NCBI GenBank assembly: GCA_910586595.1
Contig: CAJUJB010000004.1
Location: 1 to 64,000, forward strand
Source: an uncultured Muribaculaceae bacterium
GTDB taxonomy: Bacteria; Bacteroidota; Bacteroidia; Bacteroidales; Muribaculaceae
DNA: 64,000 nt
Direction of reading: 5' to 3'
Positions 16,086-26,066 of this stretch are shown piece by piece. Numbering within the stretch: the stretch's first letter is position 1; each line of letters opens with the position of its first letter. The translations under genes and the position numbers were made by a program. Under the pieces are notes generated by a model. The model saw nothing but the letters and a program-made list of their open reading frames with translations. It ran no database searches and had not been told where the DNA came from.

Positions 16086-17996
16086 TTAGTCGCAGTCGTA
16101 AGAGTAATCGGCGGTACCATCTACCTTATCGGGCCATCCGGGGTTCTGATAGATGATTGAGCTGCCGTAGCCACCGGTGAGGTTGAAGTCTTCCAGAGGG
16201 ATAGGCTCAAGATAGTGGGGCTTCGGGAAGTTGTAGCCGTTGTATACCTTCGAGGTTGCAGTGGTCTGGAGAGGACGGATGTAGTTCGATACGCCCGACT
16301 GTGAAACGGCGGTGCTGGTTTTGAGCGAGGCACCCCACATTTCCCATTGTTTCTCCCAGAGGTTCATACCTTCTACCTGGTAGTCCTTCATCATGTCGAG
16401 GGCACGCCAGCGCTTGAGGTCGTTGAGACGAAGACCTTCGGCGATGAACTCGCAGCGGCGCTCGCGACGGATGTTGTAGAGAGTAGGATCAACCATCACA
16501 CCCTTCGACCATACTGCAAGGTCATTTTCCTTAGTGAGGTCTGTGGCGGCAATCGTCTTGTTGTAGTCTTCTTCGATGCCGGCACGCTTGCGGATCTGAC
16601 GCCAGTAAGTATCGGCAGTTCCGTCGAGGCGGCCATAGCGGAGATAATATGCCTCGATGTAGGTGAGCATACACTCGGCTGAGCGCAGCAGGGGCACTGC
16701 AGAAGTATTCTTGTAGTTGGCGATCTGGTCGATGCTGTTCTTGGTCACCCATTTGTCGAGCTCATAGCCGGTGGTTGCCTTCTCGTTGCCCGTATTGGTG
16801 ATATTGGGTTTGTGGTAGTAGATGGTGTCGTTGTAGTACTTGCCAGTCTCGTCCTGCTTGGTCTCGATCTCATAGCCACAAGGACGAACCGAAAGAGTCA
16901 GGCGCTGGTCGCGGCCCTGGAACTCCTTGTACGACTCTGTATCGCCGAGATAGCCCGAGTTGGTTGCATAGATCGGGAGGCCATTGGTCATCACGTAGCT
17001 GTTGACCAGCGCACGGGTTGCGTTGCAGCCGCCACCGCCGCGGAGGTAAGACGTACATGAGTGAGAGATGACACCGCTCTTGTAGTAACGGGCGAAAATG
17101 ACTTCGTCGTTGGCGCCGAATTCTTTCTCCCAGTTATTGAACATTGCCAGATAGTCGTCGTTGAGAGGATGACGGTCGGCGGCAAGCTTGGCGGCCTCGA
17201 TAGCCTCCTCAAGGAAGAAGTTCACCTCAGCCTCGGCAGAGCCAGCCTTGAATTGGAAGTCGGGCCAAGTCTTGGCACCGGGCCACTTGGAGTTGCCGGG
17301 TACGAAGCAAGTACCTGCGTGGTATTTCTCCCAGGTTGCTTCGTAGAGAGCCACGCGAGCCTTGAAGGCGAGCGCAACATCCTGGTATACTCGGCCCGAT
17401 TAGGGAGCCTTGTCGTACATCAGCTCGATAGCTCGGTCGAGATCTGAAAGGATCTGACGTGCCACTTCATTACGGGGATAGCGCTTGCTTGACTCGGTAA
17501 GTTCATCACGATTATCAGTCTGCATTTCAAGCAGTATGGGTGCATCACCAAAGTTGGTGAGAAGACGGAACATGTCATACGCACGGAAGAAGTAACCTTC
17601 GCCGAGATAGTGGTTCAAGTCAGGTTCATTACCTGTGGCATGGCCGTTTGCGAGCGATTCTTCAGCCTTGTTGATAAAGAAGTTGATGCCGCGGAGTTTT
17701 TCAAAGTTCCATTGCGATACATTCTTTGCCACCGTCTTCTTATCGCCTTCATAGAAGAGATTCTGATAGCCGGAAGATGCCTGATTATCGCTCACAATAT
17801 CCTCGGAATATAGGCCGCCCCAAAGGTCGTTGTTCAGCGGCAGAAATTCATAGAATTTATTTACTGATAAGGCAAAGTCGTTTGGCGACGTGAAGTAGGC
17901 ATCCTCATCGCCGAAGTCGAGGGGCTGGCGGTCAATGAAGTCATTGCAGGAGCTCAATGACAAGGCAGCGAGCGCGATTGCTATATATTTTTTCAT
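16086..17996 (-). pseudogene. susD-like: SusD/RagB family glycan-binding lipoprotein interrupted by an in-frame TAA
   Basis: SusD proteins are surface lipoproteins that cap the SusC pore and bind glycans. The N-terminal part (17400-17996) has the signal and lipobox LSLSSC followed by NDFIDRQPLDF. It ends DRAIELMYDKAP then TAA (17400-17402). Reading resumes in the same frame as SGRVYQDVALAFKARVALYEATW and continues to 16086, a typical SusD C-terminal part. One substitution would restore a protein of about 636 residues, a normal family length. The downstream fragment would lack a signal peptide. A true nonsense mutation, a sequencing error or readthrough cannot be separated here. It starts 30 bases after the SusC stop. 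Confidence 0.85.
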
Positions 17997-18026
17997 CGTG
18001 TAGTTTGCTTAAGGGTTGGGAGAGTT

Positions 18027-21000
18027 TTAGAATGTGAGTTCAAGACCGATTGAGTATGTGCGGTACTGAGGATAGGTCTTACCAGCTCCACCATAGTAGA
18101 TACCGTCGCTTACATTAAGCGCCTCGGGGTCAAACATTCTCAACTTGGTAATGGTGAAGAGGTTTTCTGCCGAGAAGTAGAGACGGGCTTTCTTCACATA
18201 CTTGGAGAGACCGGCCGATTCGGGAAGAGAGAAACCGATGGTAAGGTTCTTCAAGCGGAGATAAGATGCATCCTGGAGGAAGCGGTCGCAGTACTGAATA
18301 TTGTTGCCATCCGTACGGATGCGGCCAAAATACGGATCTTCGTCGTTGGCGCCGAGTTCGCTGCCAGCATAGCGGAAGTAGTCGAGGTGATCCTTGAAGA
18401 GTGTCACCTGCCAGGGATTACCTCCCCAACCGAAGAAGGTCGACGTACCCATAGGATTATTTATATCACCATTACCGACCATATAGTCACGCTTGCCTAT
18501 ACCCTGGAAGTAAGCACGGAAGTCGATAAATTTCCAGGTTGCCTCGAGTGTAAAGCTATAGGAGTAGCGGGGGGTATCATTACCGATAACCGTCAAATCA
18601 CCATGATCATCCAGAGTGCGTGCACCTGCATTAATTGCGGGATCATCGTCAAGGTTCTTATACATAAGGTCGCCACCTCCCCAGTTATTACCAATTGCAC
18701 TCTGGTCATGCACGGCCAGATAGTCCGCCATTTCCCTATCATTTTTTGCAATACCCTCTACGAGGTAACCCCAGATGTCACCATAATGTTTATTCTTATA
18801 GTATTTACCAATTTGGCCATCTGAAGAATCATATCTCGTAACTATGGAAGAGAAGTCTGATAGAGAACCGCTGATTCCATAAGAAAAGTCTTTACCGATG
18901 CGGTCACGCCAGGCTATTTCAAATTCCCAACCACGCACACGTAACTCAGCATTATTGGTACGGGGGGCATCACCACCGAATACACCGGGAAGTGAAGCTG
19001 CAGGGCCAACCATATCTTTAGTCGTACGCTGGTACCAGTCGAACGATCCCATCAGTCGTGAGTTAAGGAAACCGAAGTCAATACCGGCACCGGCATTCTC
19101 GATTTTCTCCCAAGTGATTTCTGTTGAATAAGGAGGGAATACTGGCAGAACTGATACTTGGTTGCCACCGAGCACCACATTGCCTGCGTTAGTCGACATA
19201 GATTGGAAATAAGGATAGAACGACTCTGTGTTTTGGTTACCGAGCTGACCATAGCTGCCGCGGAGCTTGAAATAATTCCAAACCTGATAGAGAGGCTGCC
19301 AGAAACTCTCCTGTGCGATATTCCAGCCTACCGAAACAGAGGGGAAATAGCCCCAGCGCTGGTTGCGGGGGAAACGCGAGGCACCGTCGCCACGCATATT
19401 CACCTCAAGCATATAGCGGTCATCGAAATTATAGTTGATACGGCCGAAAACGCCTAATGTTGACCACTCTCCGTTAACCTGTGAGATCATTGTTGACTCA
19501 CCACCGGTCTCCGAGGGAAAGAAGGGGCGGTCGGGAAGCACAATATTAGTTGAGGCCACGCGGTCGATAATACGGTGGTAGTACTCAGTCTGCATACCTA
19601 CGAGGAACTTGAAATTATGTTTCTCTGCGATGCTCAGTGAGTAATCAGTGTAAAGGTTGGTGGAGAAGTAGTTGATTGAGCGGTTAGCCTTCTCATAGTA
19701 GGATTCGCCACCGGCAGGATATACGTTGAAGCTACCATCGCCATTGATAACGTGCTTATCCGATAGACCTGGAAGGACGTTGAGCGGTTGCTGGCTACCG
19801 TTAGGAGCGGTTACGTAGATAGGCTTGAACTGACGGGTGTAGGGATTGTGCTCTATACGTGAGTTAACCTCTACGTGGATCTGCCAGTCTTTGATAGGCT
19901 CGATAATAAGGTTGGCCTGATTGTAGAACTGCTGGGTCTGGTCTTTCACGCGACCGCCATCTTCCATAGCCTGAACCATGGAGTTCTGGTGATATTCGCC
20001 ATTGGGAAGATAGAGTGGTTCGGTTGCATAGCGACGGCCAAGGTTATGGAAGAAGAGGCCGTTGAGAGCCGAGGGCTTGTTGTTGGTTGTGGAGATCAGA
20101 CGGCTGGTCCAATTAAACTGCACATAGTCGTTGAACTTCACATTTACACGACCTGTAAGAGCAAGACGCTCATACTTCTCATCGGCATGATGGAATAAAC
20201 CAGCCTGATCAAGATAGTTACCTGAAAAATAATATTTAACCTTCTGATTGCCGCCGGATACGGTTGCATTATGTTCCTGCGAAACAGCAACCTTCTTGAT
20301 ATATTCCTTATACCAGTTGGTGTTACCCCAGCTGGAGAATACTTCTTTCCACTTGATGTCGCTTTCGGCTTCGGTGCCATACTCGAGTTCTCCGCGCTGG
20401 TAGGCAAGGATCTTATCAAGGGCATTCTTACTGAAGTAGGCCGAGCTACCTGAGTTGATGTAACCGTCGTTTACCATAAGAGCCATGGTATACGAGTCGA
20501 CAGGATCAGGAACATTGGTAGGTGTCTGGAAGCGCACGTTACCGGTATAGTTCACACGTGTACCAACCTCACCACTCTTGGTGGTAACGATGATCACACC
20601 GAAAGGAGCGCGGGAACCATAGATCGAGGCAGCCGCGGCATCTTTGAGCACCGAGATGCTCTCGATATCATTGGGGTTGAGGGTATTGAGGTCACCTTCC
20701 ATACCGTCGATAAGCACGAGAGGAGTTGAACTTGATCCTTCTCCGATAGAACCGACACCACGGATGTTGATTGCCATCTCTGATCCAGGAGCGCCGCCGG
20801 CGTCGTTGGTAATGTTAAGACCGGCAACAGCACCCTGAAGACCCTGTACGGCGTTGCTGATAGGGCGGCTTTCGAGTACCTCGTTGTCGATGGTCTTCAC
20901 GGCACCGGTGGCATTGATTTTCCTCTGTGTACCGTAACCTACTACAACGAGTTCGTTGAGGGCGTTCTGGGTTTCCTTGAGGGTTACATCGACATGTGAG

Positions 21001-21257
21001 CGGCCTTCAAGTTTGATTTCCTGAGTTTCCATGCCCACATACGAGATTACGATGGTGGCGTTGAGTGAGCTGACTTTAAGAGTGAAATTACCGTCGAGAT
21101 CGGTCACCGCACCTGTGCCCTCTTTGCCCTTCTCGTATACCGAAGCACCGATGGCCGTATCGCCGGAAGGCTCATACACCGTACCGGTGACGGTTGCCTG
21201 CGCTGCGGCTGCAAGAGCCATAAAGAAACAGGCTATGAAAAATAAATATCGTTTCAT
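18027..21257 (-). CDS. susC-like: SusC/RagA family TonB-dependent outer-membrane glycan transporter
   Basis: A 1076-residue outer-membrane importer. It has a signal peptide (MKRYLFFIACFFMALAAAAQ), a carboxypeptidase-regulatory-like domain (about 22-100), a TonB plug (about 115-225, with NIRGVGSIG, PLVLIDG and VLKDAAAASIYGSRAP) and a long beta-barrel ending in the aromatic IGLELTF expected for barrel insertion. The ATG at 21257 is preferred to an in-frame TTG at 21269. It pairs with the adjacent SusD, giving the diagnostic PUL core. The transported oligosaccharide is probably released by the GH18 enzyme encoded upstream. Confidence 0.97.
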   Translation of the reverse strand: MKRYLFFIACFFMALAAAAQATVTGTVYEPSGDTAIGASVYEKGKEGTGAVTDLDGNFTLKVSSLNATIVISYVGMETQEIKLEGRSHVDVTLKETQNALNELVVVGYGTQRKINATGAVKTIDNEVLESRPISNAVQGLQGAVAGLNITNDAGGAPGSEMAINIRGVGSIGEGSSSTPLVLIDGMEGDLNTLNPNDIESISVLKDAAAASIYGSRAPFGVIIVTTKSGEVGTRVNYTGNVRFQTPTNVPDPVDSYTMALMVNDGYINSGSSAYFSKNALDKILAYQRGELEYGTEAESDIKWKEVFSSWGNTNWYKEYIKKVAVSQEHNATVSGGNQKVKYYFSGNYLDQAGLFHHADEKYERLALTGRVNVKFNDYVQFNWTSRLISTTNNKPSALNGLFFHNLGRRYATEPLYLPNGEYHQNSMVQAMEDGGRVKDQTQQFYNQANLIIEPIKDWQIHVEVNSRIEHNPYTRQFKPIYVTAPNGSQQPLNVLPGLSDKHVINGDGSFNVYPAGGESYYEKANRSINYFSTNLYTDYSLSIAEKHNFKFLVGMQTEYYHRIIDRVASTNIVLPDRPFFPSETGGESTMISQVNGEWSTLGVFGRINYNFDDRYMLEVNMRGDGASRFPRNQRWGYFPSVSVGWNIAQESFWQPLYQVWNYFKLRGSYGQLGNQNTESFYPYFQSMSTNAGNVVLGGNQVSVLPVFPPYSTEITWEKIENAGAGIDFGFLNSRLMGSFDWYQRTTKDMVGPAASLPGVFGGDAPRTNNAELRVRGWEFEIAWRDRIGKDFSYGISGSLSDFSSIVTRYDSSDGQIGKYYKNKHYGDIWGYLVEGIAKNDREMADYLAVHDQSAIGNNWGGGDLMYKNLDDDPAINAGARTLDDHGDLTVIGNDTPRYSYSFTLEATWKFIDFRAYFQGIGKRDYMVGNGDINNPMGTSTFFGWGGNPWQVTLFKDHLDYFRYAGSELGANDEDPYFGRIRTDGNNIQYCDRFLQDASYLRLKNLTIGFSLPESAGLSKYVKKARLYFSAENLFTITKLRMFDPEALNVSDGIYYGGAGKTYPQYRTYSIGLELTF

Positions 21258-21342
21258 TTGAATTTGCAACTGTAAAAGTGATTAAGACTGGTCGGTCGCG
21301 CGATAAGATTTAAGATAATGATTTATGCGACCATTGGGGAGG

Positions 21343-21969
21343 TTATAGATCGGCCGGCTGATCGCTGCGTCCGTACTGGAAGAACGGTATGCGGTACATG
21401 ATAGCCGAGTCGGAGGTAAGCACTTCCTGATATGCTGCGTTGACGCGTATCTTCGAGCGGTTGAGGATCGTACGGAACTCTACATGGCTGTCGCCGCCAC
21501 CGGTTGTGGTTGAGTTATGGTTGAAGTACCATGTCGTACATTTATCGGGCACTGAAGGTACTCCGGCCAGCCAGCGGGCGTTCGACTCGATATTGAAGGA
21601 GAAGGTATCAGGCTCTGCAGGCAGATATATGGGCTCCATCTCTATAAAGCGGGCCGTGATCTTGCTGTAGACATAAACTGAGTCATCGTTCACAATGGGT
21701 TTGCCATCGGGGCCGATTACCGGCACGGTGTCGGTGCCTTCTACAGTTTTCAAGGTATCTTTCAGGACATAAAGATACTTGTAGACGGTGTCGCGCTCGT
21801 CGGCGACTTTGAGGTCATAGGTTTTGCCTGTGACAAGGCTCACTACCTGACCGTTGATTGCCAGAGTGGTCGCCTTGCTGAAGTCGCCGGGATTTTTCGG
21901 CTCGTTCTCACACGAAATCACCATGCCGGCAACCGCTGCTGCGGCTACAAGATAGAAAAATCGTTTCAT
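21343..21969 (-). CDS. Surface lipoprotein of unrecognised family in the PUL
   Basis: A 208-residue predicted lipoprotein: the signal MKRFFYLVAAAAVAGMVISC has its lipobox cysteine at residue 20, followed by an acidic/Asn spacer (ENEPKNPGDF). The body is rich in beta-type and Thr/Val/Asp residues. A segment near 125 (FSFNIESNARWLAG) weakly recalls BACON-type sandwiches, but I do not assign it. Position between the GH18 gene (24 bases upstream) and susC (85 bases downstream) suggests a glycan-binding accessory lipoprotein. It is short for such proteins and could be a remnant. Confidence 0.7.
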   Translation of the reverse strand: MKRFFYLVAAAAVAGMVISCENEPKNPGDFSKATTLAINGQVVSLVTGKTYDLKVADERDTVYKYLYVLKDTLKTVEGTDTVPVIGPDGKPIVNDDSVYVYSKITARFIEMEPIYLPAEPDTFSFNIESNARWLAGVPSVPDKCTTWYFNHNSTTTGGGDSHVEFRTILNRSKIRVNAAYQEVLTSDSAIMYRIPFFQYGRSDQPADL

Positions 21970-21993
21970 GATAATGACAGTATTGGATTAGAT

Positions 21994-24588
21994 TTATTTT
22001 TTACAAAATTTAGCGGCATATGTACGCCCGTCGGCACCGGTGGCTGCAACAGTGTAGAGTCCGGGGGCGAGCGAGCCGAGATTGGCTGTGCCGTCGGTGA
22101 GTGACTCGGAGTATGCCAGCGATCCGCTCAGGGTATAGATGTTCACTGAGTCAAGCTCACGGCCAGGAACGCAGAAGTAGGCAGTCGGGCCGGAGATGGC
22201 AACCGAAAGGGTGAGGTCGCTTGATTCAGCCACAGGGCCTTCAACACCGGCTCCGGCACGCTTGATTTCCACTTCGGTCACGAGACGGTCAACATTGGAG
22301 TTGATGGCATAGCTGCTCCAGCGCGCGAGATTCCACTTGCTCATCACATGGCTGCCGTCGGCTGCAGTATCCCATGTGTCGTTACCCATATCCCAGTAGA
22401 AAATGCCCATGAAGCCATTCTCGCGGGTATACTTGGCACGCTTGTAGGTCTGGAGAGGGCCGGTGAACCAGAAGGTCTCGGTTCCGAAGGTTTTTGATTC
22501 AGATTCGCCGCCGGGTACATAATCCTCGGAGAAGAAATTGTCTTTTACGCCACGGATGGGAGACACGGCTGTACCAGACTTGTCGAAGCCACGCGATGTG
22601 GTGGTCGAGTACGAAGTCATGATCTTTTTGGGGTCGTAGCCGTAGTTGACAAACTTCTTGCAGTAGTTTTCAAAAGTCGAGTAGATGAAATGGTCTTTCT
22701 GCGGGCCATACTGCTGGAAGGTGAAACCGTCGACATACTCCATCTTGTCGAGGGGGAAGCCGAATGTAACGTTGTGTGTAGATACGCGGAAGATCTTTCC
22801 TTCGGGCAGAGCCTCGCGGATAGCCTGGGCAAGCAAGCCATAGGAAACCCACGAGTAGGTCCATTCAAGGTCGAGCTCGACACCATCATATGACTTGGAA
22901 ATCTCTGCGAGGTCGGTGGCGAATTTCTGACGCCAGCTTGGTTTGCCGAGGAACTGGTCGATATTCTGTGTTCCGGCGGGCTGTTTCACAGAGATGTAGA
23001 AGCGATAGCCGCGGTAACCGTCGTAGGCACTCTTCATGATGCGAAGCCAGTTGTCCTGCGAGTAATAGTCGAAACCAGGATTGGCCGGATCATCAAAGCT
23101 ATAGTAGGTATCGGCGTTCTGAAGGGTGGACGATGTAACCTGTGTGTTCAGGGTCACCATCGGCAGTGCGCGCATATGGCTCGTCATGTCGGTGTTGCCG
23201 AACGACATACGCCATGTAGCGACATTGTCGAGCTTGCCCTTGAGACCCTGTCCGAAGAGAACCGAGCCCTCCTCAGGCCACTCGGGCACGAAATCTGTAC
23301 CACCGTCGTGGAAGTAGACACGCGGGTTAGCGACAGTCGAGCCATTGACAGTAAGCGTAAAACAGGTCGATACGGTTGTTCCTGCTTTGAGGAGTACACC
23401 GAGATGCTGCCATTCGCCTACCGAGAGGGTGTTGGGATAACGCCAGCAATTGCCATTGACACGTACTACGAGTACTTTCTCCACAGCGCCGGTGTTAGGC
23501 ACGGTGAAAGTATCGAGCATAATGGCCAGACCCTTGGTGCCATCGGCATTTTCCTTGCGGAAAAGATAGGCGCCGTCGGTCCATTCATCAAGATAAACCC
23601 AGCTTTCAAACGAGTAATTGTTAGCGGATTTCATTGTCATAAGCGGAGCTTCCAGTGCGCCGTCGCCCGAAAGCGAAAGAACGCCGGTGCGTCCGTCGAA
23701 CTCATCGAGATACTTGGCGTCGCCGGTGAGTGTGGCATGGTTGTTTGCATTTCCAAGTTCAAGATGACCGTCCTCATAGCTCTGCACACCGAGAATGATG
23801 ATGTCGTTGCTCAGACGATACTGGTCGGCAGGAATGACACGGTCGAAGAATCGCTCGTTGGCAGTGTAAGCCGAGTTCAATATATAGGGGAGCTTTTCGT
23901 TGTCGGTGACCGCAACTTTGGTGGCTCCGTCTTTGAGTATACCGTGGTTGTTGAATGCCGGATCTTTGTCAATATCGGTATAGTCAACAAGATTCTCGCA
24001 GAGTTCCTGATCCATCTTGTAGTATACCATCAGATCTTCATACTGAGGCATCCACTGGTTAAGTGTGTTGAAGGTATAATAGTCGAAATCACCTGAGAGA
24101 AGACACTTCCAAAGGCGAAGTTCGTCGATACGTCCGCGGTATCCGGCACCACCAATCACAAAGGGCTCGAGGCTCTGAGAACCGCCAAGCGATATATTTG
24201 CGGCAGAGCCCGCACGCTTGTCATTGACGCGGACAGAGCCGGCTCCATTGGTGACAAGCACGGTTACCTGTGCCCATTCACCTGCGGCCAAAGCTTCGGA
24301 GGTGGCAACCAATTTGCCTTCTCCGAGTGTAAATTCAACAGTACCCTCTGCGCCCAGCACGGCCTTGAAGTCGGAGCCGCGCGAGAAGAGCACAGCGCCT
24401 TCGGTCCATACGGTCGGATTAAGCCAGAACTGCACACTGTAGGTATCAAGATCTTTGAGCTGTGGCATAGGGCCACAGTCAACACTCGATGAGGCATCGA
24501 GTTGTAGGGCGTAATTCTGTACTTGTGCTTCAGCTGCGGTAAAAGCGCAGATGGCCAGTCCGAGAGCTAAAGTAATTCTTTTAATCAT
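21994..24588 (-). CDS. Secreted LamG-LamG-GH18 endo-glycosidase with CTD-like tail
   Basis: An 864-residue secreted protein (signal 1-21). Two concanavalin/LamG-like sandwiches occupy about 24-165 and 325-465. A GH18 barrel follows (about 515-770) with D568-G-V-E571-L-D573-L-E575; E575 is the catalytic acid. The family motif is DxxDxDxE, so E571 replaces the second Asp. GFTFQQYG near 621 and the F-x-D-x-G-N segment near 760 fit the barrel. The C terminus (about 795-864) resembles a sorting tail, ending AAKFCKK. GH18 enzymes beside SusCD commonly cut the chitobiose core of N-glycans, which would start breakdown here. Chitinase activity cannot be excluded. Confidence 0.88.
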   Translation of the reverse strand: MIKRITLALGLAICAFTAAEAQVQNYALQLDASSSVDCGPMPQLKDLDTYSVQFWLNPTVWTEGAVLFSRGSDFKAVLGAEGTVEFTLGEGKLVATSEALAAGEWAQVTVLVTNGAGSVRVNDKRAGSAANISLGGSQSLEPFVIGGAGYRGRIDELRLWKCLLSGDFDYYTFNTLNQWMPQYEDLMVYYKMDQELCENLVDYTDIDKDPAFNNHGILKDGATKVAVTDNEKLPYILNSAYTANERFFDRVIPADQYRLSNDIIILGVQSYEDGHLELGNANNHATLTGDAKYLDEFDGRTGVLSLSGDGALEAPLMTMKSANNYSFESWVYLDEWTDGAYLFRKENADGTKGLAIMLDTFTVPNTGAVEKVLVVRVNGNCWRYPNTLSVGEWQHLGVLLKAGTTVSTCFTLTVNGSTVANPRVYFHDGGTDFVPEWPEEGSVLFGQGLKGKLDNVATWRMSFGNTDMTSHMRALPMVTLNTQVTSSTLQNADTYYSFDDPANPGFDYYSQDNWLRIMKSAYDGYRGYRFYISVKQPAGTQNIDQFLGKPSWRQKFATDLAEISKSYDGVELDLEWTYSWVSYGLLAQAIREALPEGKIFRVSTHNVTFGFPLDKMEYVDGFTFQQYGPQKDHFIYSTFENYCKKFVNYGYDPKKIMTSYSTTTSRGFDKSGTAVSPIRGVKDNFFSEDYVPGGESESKTFGTETFWFTGPLQTYKRAKYTRENGFMGIFYWDMGNDTWDTAADGSHVMSKWNLARWSSYAINSNVDRLVTEVEIKRAGAGVEGPVAESSDLTLSVAISGPTAYFCVPGRELDSVNIYTLSGSLAYSESLTDGTANLGSLAPGLYTVAATGADGRTYAAKFCKK

Positions 24589-24734
24589 GCAAAAATAGTG
24601 TTTATCAGCCGATCGGGATCATACCCCGGCTGCGGGCCGATATGGTGATTCTGGGTGTGATGATAATGATATGCCCGATAAAAGATAATTGCGGGCTGAA
24701 TGAGAGGTAAGGGGAGATGAAAAGAGAGTAAGGA

Positions 24735-24784
24735 AACCCATTGCCGTGTGCGTTTCTGGTTGAACCGCTGCTCGGCAACGGGTT
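24735..24784 (-). other. Imperfect hairpin in the 230-base gap upstream of the GH18 gene
   Basis: AACCC and TTGCCG (24735-24746, one base apart) pair with CGGCAA and GGGTT (24773-24784) after an A/C mismatch. The loop holds a small GGTT-G-AACC repeat. It lies just downstream of the 24819 gene stop on the minus strand, so it may end or attenuate the transcript. No strong U-tract is seen. Confidence 0.45.
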
Positions 24785-24818
24785 AGTGGGCTATAGTTTC
24801 AAGTCGTGAAAATCAGAA

Positions 24819-25988
24819 TTATTTAACAACGAACTTCACAGCCTTGCCTGCGCTCTGGGCTACATATACACCCTTGGCGAGATTGGCGGTGGTGCCTTCG
24901 GCAACCTTAGCGCCGGCCATGTTGTAAACAGCTGCGGGAGCGCTGAATACTACATAGTTGCCGCTTACGCTGTAAGTGAAGTCAGCTGCGTCAGCGAGTA
25001 CGCTGTTAACGCCGGCAGACTCGAGGGTGTAAGTGTTCCAGGTGCGGAGACGTTTTGCATATACGCGTTCACGTTCGGTGTCGTTGGGAGCTACGATCTG
25101 GATGTTGCGGAAAAGAAGAGTTGCACCGGCGGGGTTGGGGATTTCCATCTTGATACGGGGAGTGGCATTCCAGGGCTCGTCTTCGGTTTCGGGAGCCTGC
25201 AGGTCGATATCCCATTCGTATACCAGCCAGCGGTTGGGATTCCATTCTCCGTCAGTTCCATTTTCGCCGTCTTCCCATACAGAGTCGTCGTTAGGAGTGG
25301 TTTCGTCCATCTCGCACCATCGGTAAGCGAATTCATTCGGGCTTACGAGAATATCAGGAGCTTCGTTATCTGCCATACCTGAGGGGCGAACGTTGTTCTG
25401 GTCGTCGTTTACATAAGCTTTCCATACGCCGTCGGCAGCAGCCTGGGTGTTGCCGTAGATGCTGCACTCGATGCGAACGCGGAGAGGCATGTTCTGGGCG
25501 AGACCTGCATAGGGAAGCATGGTCTGGGGATCGAATGTCCAGAATGCGAGGGTGTAGTCGGCAGGAGCTTCGCCGATAGTCAGATCTTTGCCTGTAAGTT
25601 CTTTGTATTTTGCGGGGAAGGTAGAACCTGCATAGTTGATGCAAAGCACTTTACCAAGTGTGCCACCGAAATCTACGATAGCTGAGCCATTGTTGAGGGC
25701 ATCAATATTCTCCTGATTGTTGTTGAATGTGGGGCCAGAGGTGGTGATCAAGCCGTCGCCTACGCTGAGATCCTTGGCAACATAGTTATCGCGAATCCAG
25801 TTTACAGTCATGTTCCAGTTGAGAACATTAACACAGGTGAAACCTACGAATTCCTTGTCGTAAGTATTGAACTTGAAGCCGGCGGGAGTTACGTCTGTAC
25901 CGTCGAGTTCGGTAGCTGCGGGGAATACCTGAGCTGATGCCGAAGCAGCTACGAGGGCTGCGGCTGCAAGAAGTAGTGATTTCTTCAT
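24819..25988 (-). CDS. Secreted protein of an unrecognised family (single domain copy) with CTD-like tail
   Basis: A 389-residue protein with signal peptide (MKKSLLLAAAALVAASASA). I recognise no named domain. The body shares two spaced motifs with both repeats of the protein encoded just upstream at 26067-27962: DALNNGSAIVDFGGTLGKV (96-114; the neighbour has EALKNG..IADFGGT.G.V) and DGEWNPNRW (246-254; the neighbour has DGEWNPEKW). The order and spacing agree, which supports a common fold. The tail (about 340-389: VYNMAGAKVAEGT, ending KFVVK) matches CTD-type sorting or anchoring tails. A role in glycan binding is inferred only from the PUL setting. Confidence 0.8.
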   Translation of the reverse strand: MKKSLLLAAAALVAASASAQVFPAATELDGTDVTPAGFKFNTYDKEFVGFTCVNVLNWNMTVNWIRDNYVAKDLSVGDGLITTSGPTFNNNQENIDALNNGSAIVDFGGTLGKVLCINYAGSTFPAKYKELTGKDLTIGEAPADYTLAFWTFDPQTMLPYAGLAQNMPLRVRIECSIYGNTQAAADGVWKAYVNDDQNNVRPSGMADNEAPDILVSPNEFAYRWCEMDETTPNDDSVWEDGENGTDGEWNPNRWLVYEWDIDLQAPETEDEPWNATPRIKMEIPNPAGATLLFRNIQIVAPNDTERERVYAKRLRTWNTYTLESAGVNSVLADAADFTYSVSGNYVVFSAPAAVYNMAGAKVAEGTTANLAKGVYVAQSAGKAVKFVVK

Positions 25989-26066
25989 GTCAGATTGATT
26001 TTGTTGGTTGATATTAAGATTTTTGGTGAATTGATTTAAATTTTATGGTGAGGAGAGAGGATGGAT

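Noticed and set aside
21258..21269. TTG start for SusC at 21269 (and TTG at 36716 for the TPR gene)
   Set aside because: The downstream ATG codons open typical signal peptides directly.
24590..24597. TATTTTTG box one base before the GH18 ATG
   Set aside because: The start site would fall inside codon 2; probably chance in an AT-rich start region.
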